This document shows, piece after piece, positions 22,335 to 31,213 of a DNA stretch of 35,561 nucleotides. The DNA lies in contig DATBWB010000045.1 of the NCBI GenBank assembly GCA_036514995.1, positions 1 through 35,561 of the forward strand, written 5' to 3'. Source of the stretch: Candidatus Acidiferrales bacterium (lineage in GTDB: Bacteria > Acidobacteriota > Terriglobia > Acidiferrales > DATBWB01). Made by a program: the position numbers and the translations under genes. A model generated the notes under the pieces. That model did not search any database. It was not told where the DNA came from and saw only the letters and a list, made by a program, of their open reading frames with translations. Position 1 is the stretch's first letter. Every line of letters begins with the position of its first letter.

Positions 22335-24408
22335 GGCTCGGAAGAAATATCACGTCCGCATCCCGGACTACGATTACTACCGGGAATTGGTCAACTGCCA
22401 GTTCGACTGCCCGGTGAACACGGATGCCCGGGGCTATGTGCAGGCCATCGCCGAAGGCGACTATGAAAGGGCCTACCGCATCGCCCGCGAGTCGAATCCT
22501 TTGGCGTCCATCTGCGGCCGTGTTTGCGGGGCTCCGTGTGAGGCGGCATGCCGGCGGGGACGAATTGACGACGCGGTTTCTATCCGCGCCCTGAAGCGCT
22601 TTGTGACGGAACAGTACGGCTCCGAGGCAGGCACCAGGGACGGCAAGCCACCGCTCCCGATACGCCCTGCCTCGGAAACCCTCTTGCCCCCGGCCAGCAG
22701 CTTCGGCATCGGGGCAGAAGGCTCCACGACGTTTCACGACGCCTCCGCGCTTCGCTCCTTCGAGGGGCGGGGCGGAGCGAAGAAAGTAGCGATTATTGGT
22801 TCAGGGCCGGCGGGTTTGAGCGCCGCCCACGACCTCGCCGTGATGGGTCACAAGGTGACTCTGTTTGAAGCGCAGTCTGTTCCCGGCGGCATGCTGGTCC
22901 TGGGAATACCCGGGTACCGGCTCTCCCGGAGCCTGATCCAATCCGAGATCCAGGGCATCCTTGATCTGGGAATTGATCTGAAGCTCAACTGCCGGATTGG
23001 GCGAGACTTCGATCTCGAGCAACTCCACGATTGGGGCTACCAAGCCATTTTCCTCGCCATCGGCGCGCACTTGAGCCGCTCGCTGCCAATCGAAGGGGTG
23101 GAGAACGACGGAGTTCTGCGAGCGATTGATTTCCTGCTCAACGTCAACATGGGCTACAAGGTGGAGTTGGGGCGGCGAGTCCTTGTCATCGGCGGCGGCA
23201 ACGTGGCGATCGATGTGGCCCGCTCGGCGTTGCGGAAGATTGGTCCCACGGAAGATTTGAGTCCCGCCGAGTTGCGCGCGGCTCTCCAGGAAGCCCAAGC
23301 GGCCCTGCATCAAGTCACCCAGGTCGCGGAAACTCAGCCCGAGGAAATGAAAGTGGCTATTGATGTGGCCCGTTCGGCCTTGCGCCTCGGTGTGAAGGAA
23401 GTCTTCATGGCCTGCCTGGAATCTCGCCGGGAAATGCCGGCCAACGAACTGGAGATACAAGACGCCCTGGAGGAAGGGATCAAGCTGTACACCTCCAAAG
23501 GCCCCAAGCGAATCTTGGGTGAGAACGGCAAAGCAACGGGAGTGGAGTTCCTGGACGTGGCCTCGGTGTTTGACAGCAGCGGCCGCTTCAACCCGACCTT
23601 CAAGCCCGGCACCGAATCGGTCCTTGAGGCTGACACGGTCGTCCTGGCCATTGGCCAGGCGAGCGACCTTTCTTTCCTCAAGGAGAGTGACGGAATCAAG
23701 CTTACGCCGCGAGGCACGATCCAGGTGGACCCCGATACGCTCGAAACCACCGCCCCCGGCATCTACGCCGGCGGCGATTTGGCCTTTGGCCCTCGCCTCA
23801 TCATCCATGCCGTGGCCGACGGCCAAAAGGCGGCCCGAGCTATGGCGGCGTACCTGAGCGGCAGCCGTATGGAGGTCTCCCGCCGGGCACGCATGGTGGC
23901 TGGCCCGCCGGGGCGGGACCATCGCCTCTTTCCCCGTTGCCTTTCTCTGGCGCGGGAGAAGGTTCCCGCGCAGCCGATCGAACGCCGTATCGGCATTGCT
24001 GAGGTGGAGTTGGGCTTTGAAGAGCCGGCGGCGCAGCGCCAGGCCCAACGCTGTTTGAACTGCAGTGTCCACCCGGTCTTCAACGGCGACCGGTGCATTC
24101 TCTGTGGCGGCTGCGTGGACGTGTGCCCTGAGCGATGTCTCAAGCTGGTGGCGGTCGAGCGGCTCGCCGGCGGTGAGGATCTGAGCAAGCTTCTTCGCGG
24201 CCGGTGCGGCGCCCCGGTGGCACCCTGCTCAGGCAAAAACGATGGAGCCATGTGGTCGGCGATGTTAAAGGACGAGGAAAAGTGCCTGCGCTGCGGCCTC
24301 TGCGCGCGGCGGTGCCCGACCGGAGCCATTACCATGGAGCTTTTTGAGTTTCGTGAACAGCTTGTTTTACGGCCAGGGGTGCAACGTGAATCGGCGGCAC
24401 TTTCTTAG
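22327..24408 (+). CDS. GltD-like FAD/NAD(P) oxidoreductase with two C-terminal ferredoxin clusters
   Basis: 693 aa. N-terminal Fe-S region like glutamate synthase small subunit: C24, C28 and C63-x3-C67-x3-C71-x3-C75. FAD loop GSGPAG (158-163); NAD(P) loop GGGN (289-292). Ferredoxin motifs [11 protein letters not shown] (from C590) and [11 protein letters not shown] (from C653) bind two [4Fe-4S] clusters. Residues 99-150 are a low-complexity linker coded by a palindromic stretch. [11 protein letters not shown] occurs twice (293-303, 343-353), 50 residues apart. No glutaminase or large subunit is present. The setting in front of Rieske and cytochrome b genes suggests electron exchange between NAD(P)H or ferredoxin and the quinone pool; cytoplasmic. 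Confidence 0.9.
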   Translation: MSEARKKYHVRIPDYDYYRELVNCQFDCPVNTDARGYVQAIAEGDYERAYRIARESNPLASICGRVCGAPCEAACRRGRIDDAVSIRALKRFVTEQYGSEAGTRDGKPPLPIRPASETLLPPASSFGIGAEGSTTFHDASALRSFEGRGGAKKVAIIGSGPAGLSAAHDLAVMGHKVTLFEAQSVPGGMLVLGIPGYRLSRSLIQSEIQGILDLGIDLKLNCRIGRDFDLEQLHDWGYQAIFLAIGAHLSRSLPIEGVENDGVLRAIDFLLNVNMGYKVELGRRVLVIGGGNVAIDVARSALRKIGPTEDLSPAELRAALQEAQAALHQVTQVAETQPEEMKVAIDVARSALRLGVKEVFMACLESRREMPANELEIQDALEEGIKLYTSKGPKRILGENGKATGVEFLDVASVFDSSGRFNPTFKPGTESVLEADTVVLAIGQASDLSFLKESDGIKLTPRGTIQVDPDTLETTAPGIYAGGDLAFGPRLIIHAVADGQKAARAMAAYLSGSRMEVSRRARMVAGPPGRDHRLFPRCLSLAREKVPAQPIERRIGIAEVELGFEEPAAQRQAQRCLNCSVHPVFNGDRCILCGGCVDVCPERCLKLVAVERLAGGEDLSKLLRGRCGAPVAPCSGKNDGAMWSAMLKDEEKCLRCGLCARRCPTGAITMELFEFREQLVLRPGVQRESAALS
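22621..22676. repeat. In-frame inverted repeat inside the GltD-like gene
   Basis: TCCGAGGCAGG (22621-22631) and CCTGCCTCGGA (22666-22676) form an 11-bp perfect inverted repeat with a 34-bp loop. The arms resemble the hairpin at 19609-19630. It lies in the codons for the variable linker of the protein. Confidence 0.7.
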
Positions 24409-24829
24409 CAAGCTGGGATGGACGAGCTTCTGGACGGCGGTGGTCGGGATGGTGGCCGGCCTGGCGCGATCCATGTATCCGAATGTGCTTTACGAGCCCT
24501 CCCGGAAATACAAGGTCGGCTATCCCGCCGATTTCGCCAGGGACGTTGTTACGCCCCTGCCGGGCGAAAAACTTTTTATCTATAACGACTCCAAGCAAGG
24601 CTTCTACGCCATATCCGGGATCTGCACCCACCTCGGGTGCGTCGTCAGCAAGACGCAGGAAGGCTTCTTCTGCCCTTGCCACGGTAGCCGGTTCGACCAC
24701 TCAGGAAAAGTGAAAGCCGGGCCGGCGCCGAGGCCTTTGCCCTGGTACCGAGTCAGCCTTGCTCTGGACGGGCAGTTGGTTGTGGATGCGGGCGAAGAAG
24801 TAAAACCAGGGACAACATTGCCGATCTGA
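24386..24829 (+). CDS. Rieske [2Fe-2S] protein of a bc-type complex
   Basis: 147 aa from GTG 24386 ([20 protein letters not shown]), with AGGGG upstream; it overlaps the previous gene by 23 bp. In-frame TTG 24344 and GTG 24353 are alternatives. RRHFL plus the following hydrophobic segment is a Tat-like leader that stays as a membrane anchor. Cluster ligands are in CTHLGC (80-85) and CPCHGS (96-101): two Cys and two His, with the disulfide Cys pair also present. It accepts electrons from quinol bound to cytochrome b. Confidence 0.93.
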   Translation: MNRRHFLSKLGWTSFWTAVVGMVAGLARSMYPNVLYEPSRKYKVGYPADFARDVVTPLPGEKLFIYNDSKQGFYAISGICTHLGCVVSKTQEGFFCPCHGSRFDHSGKVKAGPAPRPLPWYRVSLALDGQLVVDAGEEVKPGTTLPI

Positions 24830-24904
24830 GCTCGCCCTGAACCGGACGCTTCGGGGCCTCGCGTTTCCGGATAGGTAGTCGTGGGGAATCGAAAGAGCCA
24901 CGGG

Positions 24905-26422
24905 ATGATGCAGGAGTTCTGGCGGAATGCCCGGGCCCTGCCGGGCAACGTCTGGCGTTCCACTATCCGCCACGGGCCCCTCGATACCGACCTCGATCGC
25001 GCCGAGGTGATGAACCAGAATTTCTTCCTCCACATCCTGCCGGTGTCTGTCCACAGGAACACGCTGAGGTTCAGCTATTCTTTGGGTTTGGGAGCGATCG
25101 CGTTCATCCTGTTTCTCATCCTGATCGGCACCGGAATCATTTTGATGTTCTACTACGTACCCGCCGTTGACCAGGCCTATCCGCGGATGAAGGACCTCGA
25201 GTTTGTCGTTTCCAATGGCAAGCTGCTGCGCAACCTCCACCGCTGGGCCGCCCACGGGATGGTAGCAGTGGTCTTCCTGCATATGTGCCGGGTCTTCTAC
25301 ACCGGCTCGTTTCGTCCACCCAGGGAATTCAACTGGGTGGTTGGCGTTGTCCTCTTCTTTCTGACCCTCGGGCTGAGCTTCACCGGCTACCTGCTGCCTT
25401 GGGACCAACTGGCATTCTGGGCCATAACGGTGGGGACGAATATCGTGGCTTACCTTCCCGGGGTGGGCAAGCAATTGCGCTTTTTGCTCCTGGGGGGCAA
25501 CGAGGTGGGACAGGAGGCGTTGATCCGCTTCTACGTGCTCCACATCGCGATCCTGCCGGTGCTCGCCCTGATTGTTCTGGGGGTGCATTTCTGGCGAATC
25601 CGCAAGGATGGCGGCTTGAGCCGGCCTGAGGAGGCAGAAAGTCCTTTGGTCTCGATGACGGCAACGCCGGCCAGTCGCGATCCTGCCGGAGGCAGCCTGC
25701 AAATTTTCCCGGCTGATCCCCGGAAGACTTACGGTCTCATGGAATTGGTGAAGGGGCGCACCCCGATGGTGGATCGAGGGCCGGAGGACACACTCACGGC
25801 GTGGCCGCATCTGGTTTTTCGCCTGTTTACTCTCTCTCTGCTTACCCTGGTTATTTTCCTGATCGTATCTTTGTTCTTCGATGCCCCGCTGAAGGAGCTG
25901 GCGAATCCAAATTTTCCGGAGAATCCTGCCAAGGCGCCCTGGTACTTCCTGGGCCTTCAGGAGTTGGTCAGTTATTCGGCGTTCATGGGAGGCGTTTTTA
26001 TTCCTACCCTGACCGTGGTGGCACTGATGTTGATCCCCTATATCGACCGTGGCCCGGCGGGGACTGGCGTCTGGTTTCATTCCCGCCGCGCGAGAAAAAT
26101 CGCGCTGCTGTCGGCCATCCTCACCACGGCGGTCATCTGGCTTCTTCTTTTCGCCAACATGCGCACCGGCGGCGTGCGGCGCTTCTACCCGGACTCACCC
26201 CAGTGGCTGATTGATCTCTTGAACCCGGGAACCCTTACCGTTCTCTATCTGGTCGTGTTCTTTTTCATCGCCGGCTATCTCACCGACTCTCTGCGGGAAG
26301 CCTCCATCGGCCTTTTTACCGGCTTTCTGATCGGATTTACTTTGTTCACCGTCATCGGAGTCTTTTTGCGGGGACCCAACTGGGAGTTCTACTGGTTCTG
26401 GCAATCCTGGCCGGCTCCCTGA
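24905..26422 (+). CDS. Fused cytochrome b (b6 plus subunit IV) of a bc-type complex
   Basis: About 505 aa from ATG 24905 (AAAGAG upstream); GTG 24881 would add 8 residues. N-terminal four-helix cytochrome b part with paired heme histidines ([19 protein letters not shown] and [11 protein letters not shown]...GVHFWR), and [12 protein letters not shown] at the quinol site. A soluble linker (about 250-310) precedes the subunit IV part with [14 protein letters not shown] in place of the PEWY motif, then further helices. Probably menaquinol-type, as in bacteria with multiheme c partners. Lies 75 bp after the Rieske gene and 31 bp before the cytochrome c gene. Confidence 0.93.
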   Translation: MMQEFWRNARALPGNVWRSTIRHGPLDTDLDRAEVMNQNFFLHILPVSVHRNTLRFSYSLGLGAIAFILFLILIGTGIILMFYYVPAVDQAYPRMKDLEFVVSNGKLLRNLHRWAAHGMVAVVFLHMCRVFYTGSFRPPREFNWVVGVVLFFLTLGLSFTGYLLPWDQLAFWAITVGTNIVAYLPGVGKQLRFLLLGGNEVGQEALIRFYVLHIAILPVLALIVLGVHFWRIRKDGGLSRPEEAESPLVSMTATPASRDPAGGSLQIFPADPRKTYGLMELVKGRTPMVDRGPEDTLTAWPHLVFRLFTLSLLTLVIFLIVSLFFDAPLKELANPNFPENPAKAPWYFLGLQELVSYSAFMGGVFIPTLTVVALMLIPYIDRGPAGTGVWFHSRRARKIALLSAILTTAVIWLLLFANMRTGGVRRFYPDSPQWLIDLLNPGTLTVLYLVVFFFIAGYLTDSLREASIGLFTGFLIGFTLFTVIGVFLRGPNWEFYWFWQSWPAP

Positions 26423-26453
26423 CGGTGCCGGTGACTTGAAGTAGCAGGGCAGC

Positions 26454-27557
26454 ATGGTTCAAAGAATTTTTGCCCTTTCGAGCGTCCTTCTCCTGCTCGC
26501 TGCCGCCTGGGGAGCCTGGGGCGACTATAGCCGGGAGTGGAAGCAATACCAGCGGCGGTACAACGCGCTGGTTCTGGAGAAGATTGCGGACGAAAAGGTG
26601 CGCCAGGCCATCCGGCCGGAAAAGCTGGCGGTCAGGCAGATGGTGGTGAGCCAGCTCCGACGAGTGGAGCGCTGCGTGACCTGCCATGTGGCGTATGACA
26701 ACCCGGCCTTTTCCGACCAGGAGGAGCCGCTCCGCCGTCACCCCGATATCCTCAAGTACCATCCCGTCGAAAAGTTCGGCTGCACCATCTGTCATGGCGG
26801 CCAGGGCATGGCGACCACCTACCGGGGCGCCGCCCACGACGAGTTGGAGTTTTGGGAAGAGCCGATGTGGAAGGGAGAGTATATTCAGTCGGCTTGCGGC
26901 AAGTGTCACAAGGAGACGAGCGTCCCCGGGGCCCCAACCCTATCGGTAGCCCGCCTCCTCTACAAGCAGGAATTTAGCTGCGATACGTGCCACAAAATCA
27001 ACGGCGAGGGAGGAAGCGACGGCCCTGACCTCAGCCACATCGGCAGCAAGCCTTTGCATGCCTTCGACTTCACCCACCTGGAAGGGAAAAGGAGCAGGGT
27101 GCGCTGGTTGGTGGAACACTTCAAGAATCCCCAAGCGGTCATTCCAGACTCCGAAATGCCCAACCAGGAGTTGACGGACGAGCAGGCAAGAGCCATGACG
27201 ATCTTGATGCTGAGCCTCACCGATAGCAACCTGCCATCCGAATATATCGTCCGGGAGACTCAAGCCTCAGGCCAAAGCTCCGGGGCGGCAACTCCGGCCC
27301 TGGGGGAGACGCACCTGTTCGAGGAAAAGCGTTGTGTCCTCTGCCATACTCTTCGGGGCCGCGGCGGCAAGGTGGGGCCCGATCTGACCCAAGTTGCCAG
27401 CCGCCGCAATGCCGACTGGCTGTTTCAGCATTTCAAGAACCCGCGCCGCGTGGTGCCCGGCTCCAAGATGCCCGACCTCCGCCTGACGGACGAGGAGGCG
27501 AACGACCTTACTCGCTACCTGCTCTCTCTGAAATCGCAGAAGGCAGATAGCCGCTAG
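26454..27557 (+). CDS. Pentaheme membrane-anchored cytochrome c of the bc-type complex
   Basis: 367 aa; ATG 26454 with AGGG upstream. N-terminal hydrophobic anchor (IFALSSVLLLLAAAWGAWG). Five heme motifs: CVTCH (74-78), CTICH (110-114), CGKCH (148-152), CDTCH (176-180) and CVLCH (294-298). The last two head two repeated class I-like domains with GPDLSHIGS / GPDLTQVAS and Met ligands in SEMPNQELTDEQA (M235) and SKMPDLRLTDEEA (M339), evidence of internal duplication. It takes electrons from Rieske and passes them to soluble carriers or an oxidase. It replaces the usual monoheme cytochrome c1. Confidence 0.93.
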   Translation: MVQRIFALSSVLLLLAAAWGAWGDYSREWKQYQRRYNALVLEKIADEKVRQAIRPEKLAVRQMVVSQLRRVERCVTCHVAYDNPAFSDQEEPLRRHPDILKYHPVEKFGCTICHGGQGMATTYRGAAHDELEFWEEPMWKGEYIQSACGKCHKETSVPGAPTLSVARLLYKQEFSCDTCHKINGEGGSDGPDLSHIGSKPLHAFDFTHLEGKRSRVRWLVEHFKNPQAVIPDSEMPNQELTDEQARAMTILMLSLTDSNLPSEYIVRETQASGQSSGAATPALGETHLFEEKRCVLCHTLRGRGGKVGPDLTQVASRRNADWLFQHFKNPRRVVPGSKMPDLRLTDEEANDLTRYLLSLKSQKADSR

Positions 27558-27742
27558 AGTGGCAGGGGCGGACTTTCAGCCCGGCACTCGGCCCTAACGA
27601 TGCATGCCCGGCTGGAGCGGGCCGCCAGGTTTGTAGAAGGGAGCCGAGCTGCGCCGGGAATAGCCCAACAAGGAAAGAGTGCTTCGCCCGCCACGGCGAG
27701 AGAGGCCAACGTGGCCGGTGAAGAGGATAGGAGTGAAAGACC

Positions 27743-28225
27743 GTGATTGATCTACTCAAACAATCCAGCCTTTTTGAGGGTTTGAGGGCTGAGGAATTGC
27801 GAGAAATTGCGAACGTCTCCCAAATTCTGAAAGTGAAGAAGGGAGACCGGGTCTTTGAAGCCGGAAGCCCGGCTGAATCGCTTTTTGTCGTAGGCGCCGG
27901 CGAAATTGACCTTCGCTTCAAAGTGACTTACTACAATGCGGCGGCGGAGATCTCCCTTGATCGCAAGTCCCGTGGCGAAGCCTTTGGCTGGTCGGCGCTC
28001 ATCGGCCCGCACCGATATACACTCTCGGCTCTTGCCCTCCAGGACTCCGACCTTTTGCAGATGAACCAAAGGGACATCAAAAGATTGTGCGAAGAGAACA
28101 ACCACCTGGGCTATGTCCTGATGACGAACCTGGCCAAAATAGTCGGCAACCGGTTCACCAGGGTGGAAGAGGTCTTGATCCAACAAGCCCAGCAAAGCCT
28201 CAAGCAAAAAGAGTCCTCCTCCTGA
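27743..28225 (+). CDS. Cyclic-nucleotide-binding domain protein without DNA-binding domain
   Basis: 160 aa from GTG 27743, AGGAGTGA upstream. A single cNMP-binding beta-roll (LLKQSSLFEGLRAEELREI ... KKGDRVFEAGSPAESLFVV, GEAFGWSALIGPHRYTLSA), followed by a helix (FTRVEEVLIQQAQQSLKQK) that ends the protein; there is no helix-turn-helix. The position with GEAFGW is where Arg usually contacts the cyclic-nucleotide phosphate; the consensus RxA pattern is not obvious, so ligand binding is open. Located 185 bp after the pentaheme gene, on the same strand. It may regulate the complex by protein contact. Confidence 0.85.
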   Translation: MIDLLKQSSLFEGLRAEELREIANVSQILKVKKGDRVFEAGSPAESLFVVGAGEIDLRFKVTYYNAAAEISLDRKSRGEAFGWSALIGPHRYTLSALALQDSDLLQMNQRDIKRLCEENNHLGYVLMTNLAKIVGNRFTRVEEVLIQQAQQSLKQKESSS

Positions 28226-28230
28226 AAGAC

Positions 28231-28249
28231 GGGGAACAGCATTGTCCCC
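28231..28249. terminator. Possible bidirectional terminator between convergent genes
   Basis: GGGGAACA-GCAT-TGTCCCC gives a 7-bp stem with one bulged A in the 27-bp gap between two convergent genes. No strong T-run follows on either side, so termination efficiency is uncertain. Confidence 0.4.
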
Positions 28250-28252
28250 GAG

Positions 28253-28558
28253 CTATTTCTTGACCGGCTGGCCGACCGCCTGTTCAATCGCTTCCACCGC
28301 TCGAGTGATGCGATGGGCGCGATCGGCGTAGTCATCGATTTTCATGAAGGTCAGAACGCGCTCGGTCTTTTCCCGCATCTTCAGGTGGCACTGCTTGGTC
28401 ACATTCATCAACTGATCCCAGTCGCCCTCGAGGATGGTGGCCGTTGCGGTGACGCGATAGTCGAGCCCGCTTGCCTGAATGATTTTCACGACGTCAGCAA
28501 GGTCAGGGCTGATGCTGCGCCCGCGCCCGAGGGGAACGATGCTCAACTGCAAAAGCAT
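28253..28558 (-). CDS. MTH1187/UPF0045-family protein
   Basis: 101 aa from ATG 28558, AAGGAGG 5 nt upstream; the longer open frame to 28810 is ignored for that reason. The start LLQLSIVPLGRGRSIS, then VVKIIQASGLDYRVTATATI, GDWDQLMNVTKQCHLKM and ERVLTFMKIDDYADR follow the MTH1187/YkoF-like family. Family members are small ferredoxin-like-fold proteins, some of which bind thiamine or its precursors. Cytoplasmic. It lies downstream of the PEPCK-like gene on the same strand (267 bp, including a hairpin). Thiamine binding here is inferred from the family only. Confidence 0.88.
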   Translation of the reverse strand: MLLQLSIVPLGRGRSISPDLADVVKIIQASGLDYRVTATATILEGDWDQLMNVTKQCHLKMREKTERVLTFMKIDDYADRAHRITRAVEAIEQAVGQPVKK

Positions 28559-28725
28559 GGTGGCCTCCTTCCGCCAAGACTTCCTGGGCTCAATGTAGCG
28601 CTGCCGAAAGACTCGGGCAAGGTCGCCATGAATCAAGGCGGGCAAGGTCGCCAACGAGAACCTGGCCAGCAAGCTCCCCATCGAGCGGGTGCCCCATTCT
28701 TGCGCAGCAAGGGTGGCTTCCGTCA

Positions 28726-28747
28726 CCCCCAGGCAGGTGCCTGGGGG
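28726..28747. repeat. Hairpin CCCCCAGGC-AGGT-GCCTGGGGG
   Basis: A 9-bp perfect stem with a 4-nt loop, a copy of the element at 19650-19671 including loop and downstream CTC. It sits between the PEPCK-like and UPF0045 genes. Confidence 0.8.
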
Positions 28748-28825
28748 CTCGGGGCTTCTGCCGGAAGACTGAGCCCGGCGGCACCCGCCACCGGGTTTGG
28801 TTGAGCGCATGGCGCGGCGCTCACC

Positions 28826-30514
28826 TTACTCGATCAAGCGGTGATAGGTATGGAGGGAATAAGTGGTTTCGGGCTCGCGCTCGAGCGTGCGGTTGATAAT
28901 GCACATCGTCCGCTCGACCGCTTCGCGCTTATTGCGGACGGTGGGATCCTTTTGCAGGTTGGTATTGAGGTCGTAGCACTTGGTCGCCTGATGCATGACG
29001 CGGAAGAGTTCGAACTCTTCATAAAGCGTTTTGGGGACGTCGGAATCCTCGCAGAAAATGCGATACAGGCTGCATTCCTCGCCCTCGCCCTTTCGCCTCT
29101 CCCACTCCGCCTCTATTTTCTGGATGAAGGCTATCTCTTCCTTGTCGTCCACCGCGCGGTAGGCGTTGTAAGCGATCTCGCGCTTTTTTTCCGGCGTTTC
29201 GCCAATCAACAGCCGGCGCATGAAGCGATCCAGCTTCAACCGTTCGAGGACAACGGGATCGTCCGGGTTGCGCTTCAGGAGGATGACCTCGGTCAGGTGA
29301 ACCGGCTCCATGGGGTTCGAAAAGACGCGGCCGGCGGGCAAAACCCTGGTGATGTCCAGCATCGAGCGGGCATTATCGAAAGCGATCAACCGGCCGCAAA
29401 GGGTGTCCAATTCATCGGCCGGCATTCGCCGGAAGGACTCGGCGCAAAGGTTGCCGGGATCGAGCAGGGTGGACTTCATTTGATCAATGATGGAGCGGTG
29501 CTTTTCGATGAATGGCCCGTCAATGTCCGGCACGTTTTCCGCTTTGGATCGCAAGATCTCGACCGCCGATAGAGGGAAATTCTCAACCAGGTTGGTGCGC
29601 AGGTAGAAGACTTTCTCGGAGGTGTAAGCGTACGCTTTGATGGGCTGGGTCAGGTCAAGATCGCGGAGGCGAAGATGCACGACCTGGTTGTCGAGCGTCA
29701 TGGCAGTCATCTTGGCGTCCAGCTCGTCGGTCGCGTCCTGGTGCGACTCAACCCAGCGATAAACCCGGTAGCCACGAGCATGAGATCCCTGGTTCGCCTC
29801 GATTTCCGTCAAGAAAACGCGCTGGCCATCCCGGGTTTGATAGGTATAGCGGACATAGACCCAGTCATCTGAATGGAAGCGACTGTTGGGATAAGTGACC
29901 AGCCCGTAGGAACTGGTGGATTTACCGGTGCCGGTGGGAGCGATGTAGAGCACACCTTTCCCGTCTTTTTCGACACAGGCGCCGTGGATGGAGTGGATTC
30001 CATACTCTTCCGCCAGGATGCGGCCGACCGCCCCCAGCACCCAGCTCTTCAACTGGCCATAGTAGGAGGTGTTGAAGAAGGCGATGGTATTGGTGGCGCG
30101 ACTGTAATAGGCCGCTTCCTTTTCGCCTTTCACGCCGCCAAAGGCATAGACCATCACCTGCGGTTCGGCGGGAGGGTTTAGGCCGGTGATATGCTGCCAC
30201 TCATAAACCGAATACCAGTTGTCGCGCCAGAAATCCATCAGGTGCGGGCTGTTGGTCTGAGCGCGCACGCGAATGCCGTGGATGATGACGTCGTGGAACA
30301 GCGTCTCCCGCGGCGGGCGCGACTCTATGAAGTCGGTGGCGCTTTTGACCAGTTTGTCGTGGAGCCCCGGGGAACAATCCACGGTCTTATCGTGGATGGC
30401 GGTGCGCCCTTTTGTGCGAGTAATGCAATTTCCCGCGCCGATGGGAGTGCCCGGCCATTCGGTGGCGTCGGGGTGGGGCGGGGGCGGGAAGGAAAAGAAA
30501 GTTGGCTCTGACAT
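28826..30514 (-). CDS. PEPCK/HprK-like P-loop nucleotide-binding protein
   Basis: 562 aa; ATG 30514. A Walker A loop APTGTGKST (192-200) follows HGACVEKDGKGVLYI, and SDDW (215-218) follows on the next strand. This order (His before the strand, P-loop, DD metal site) is that of the HPr kinase / ATP-dependent PEP carboxykinase superfamily, where GLSGTGKTT and a DDE/D site play these roles. The rest is large, charged and helical, with no obvious PEP/oxaloacetate-binding arginine motif. ATP or GTP phosphotransfer is likely; true PEPCK activity is uncertain. It is not a canonical PckA or HprK. No signal peptide. No PTS HPr gene is seen nearby. Confidence 0.75.
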   Translation of the reverse strand: MSEPTFFSFPPPPHPDATEWPGTPIGAGNCITRTKGRTAIHDKTVDCSPGLHDKLVKSATDFIESRPPRETLFHDVIIHGIRVRAQTNSPHLMDFWRDNWYSVYEWQHITGLNPPAEPQVMVYAFGGVKGEKEAAYYSRATNTIAFFNTSYYGQLKSWVLGAVGRILAEEYGIHSIHGACVEKDGKGVLYIAPTGTGKSTSSYGLVTYPNSRFHSDDWVYVRYTYQTRDGQRVFLTEIEANQGSHARGYRVYRWVESHQDATDELDAKMTAMTLDNQVVHLRLRDLDLTQPIKAYAYTSEKVFYLRTNLVENFPLSAVEILRSKAENVPDIDGPFIEKHRSIIDQMKSTLLDPGNLCAESFRRMPADELDTLCGRLIAFDNARSMLDITRVLPAGRVFSNPMEPVHLTEVILLKRNPDDPVVLERLKLDRFMRRLLIGETPEKKREIAYNAYRAVDDKEEIAFIQKIEAEWERRKGEGEECSLYRIFCEDSDVPKTLYEEFELFRVMHQATKCYDLNTNLQKDPTVRNKREAVERTMCIINRTLEREPETTYSLHTYHRLIE

Positions 30515-30852
30515 TCATCCTCACGTTACGGGAGACAGCACGACGCGGGGCGCTCGGTCGGCTTCAGGGCACGCTTCGTAATGGGAGAGTCTAGTAAGCC
30601 AAGCTCGAAAAATCAAGGTTAGAAGAGGCCGTCGCGGGCAGGGACGCTCGGCTCGCCGTTAAGGCCAGCTTGCAGTCCTTCTTGTGAAGGCCGATAGTTG
30701 CCAACCGATAGCAACCTTCGGTACGTGGAAGGTCAGGGCCGGCCCCGTCGGGGCCGTGTCGGGTCTCGGGCGAAATTTTGGGGCCGGGAAATGTCTGGTT
30801 CCCCGCCCGGGGATGGTATAATTTCCTGTGAGTTTGGCGGGCAACCGATTTC
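30515..30852. other. Intergenic region with palindrome
   Basis: 338 bp without a gene between the divergent PEPCK-like and 87-aa genes. It contains GGCCCCG-T-CGGGGCC (30741-30755), a 7-bp stem on a 1-nt centre, and a self-complementary CCCCGCCCGGGG stretch (about 30801-30812) just before the promoter of the 87-aa gene. Confidence 0.5.
30814..30822 (+). promoter_or_regulatory. Extended -10 promoter of the 87-aa gene
   Basis: TGG-TATAAT: exact -10 hexamer (30817-30822) with the TGn extension. No good -35 box; extended -10 promoters tolerate that. The leader would be about 24 nt. Confidence 0.55.
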
Positions 30853-31116
30853 ATGTTTGCGCAAAAGCTGAAGGTGGAAGTCATCATCGAAGGCGAGCGC
30901 AAACCCTGTCCGCTCGCATGGCTCGACGCGTTTTTCATGCGAAACTTTACCGGGGCGGAGGAATTTGACGAAACGCTGCCGGTGAGCGATGGCCAGATGG
31001 AAGCGAGCCTGCGCGTCGATTCGCGCCGGGTGGAAAAGGCGTTGGCCGACTGGATCACCAGCCGGGGAAAATCCGAAGGCAAACCCGTGCGTGTGATCGT
31101 CAGCCGAGACGCCTGA
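30853..31116 (+). CDS. Hypothetical protein, 87 aa
   Basis: ATG 30853, GGCGGG about 10 nt upstream. Sequence FAQKLKVEVIIEGERKPCPL is strand-rich; AWLDAFFMRNFTGAEEFDE and RRVEKALADWITSRG are helical; KPVRVIVSRDA closes with a strand. No membrane segment, no signal peptide, no catalytic motif. Its own promoter and consistent composition support expression. It is 97 bp upstream of the aminotransferase gene and probably co-transcribed. Family unknown. Confidence 0.7.
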   Translation: MFAQKLKVEVIIEGERKPCPLAWLDAFFMRNFTGAEEFDETLPVSDGQMEASLRVDSRRVEKALADWITSRGKSEGKPVRVIVSRDA

Positions 31117-31213
31117 GAGGGACGGCGAGCCGCCATCCCGCCTCGCCCCGGTGAGGCGCAAGCGCCCCGGCGCCCTCCCAACTTGTTTGGCCAAAGACAC
31201 GGAGGTTTTTCTC

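Noticed and set aside
22801-24072. 423-aa minus-strand open frame
   Set aside because: Antisense to the GltD-like gene; composition typical of a shadow frame.
22327-24408. Glutamate synthase small subunit (gltD)
   Set aside because: There is no gltB nearby, and the C-terminal ferredoxin motifs and bc-complex neighbours point to another role; called GltD-like only.
24701-26080. 459-aa minus-strand open frame
   Set aside because: Antisense to Rieske and cytochrome b; Gln/Arg/His-rich, no motifs.
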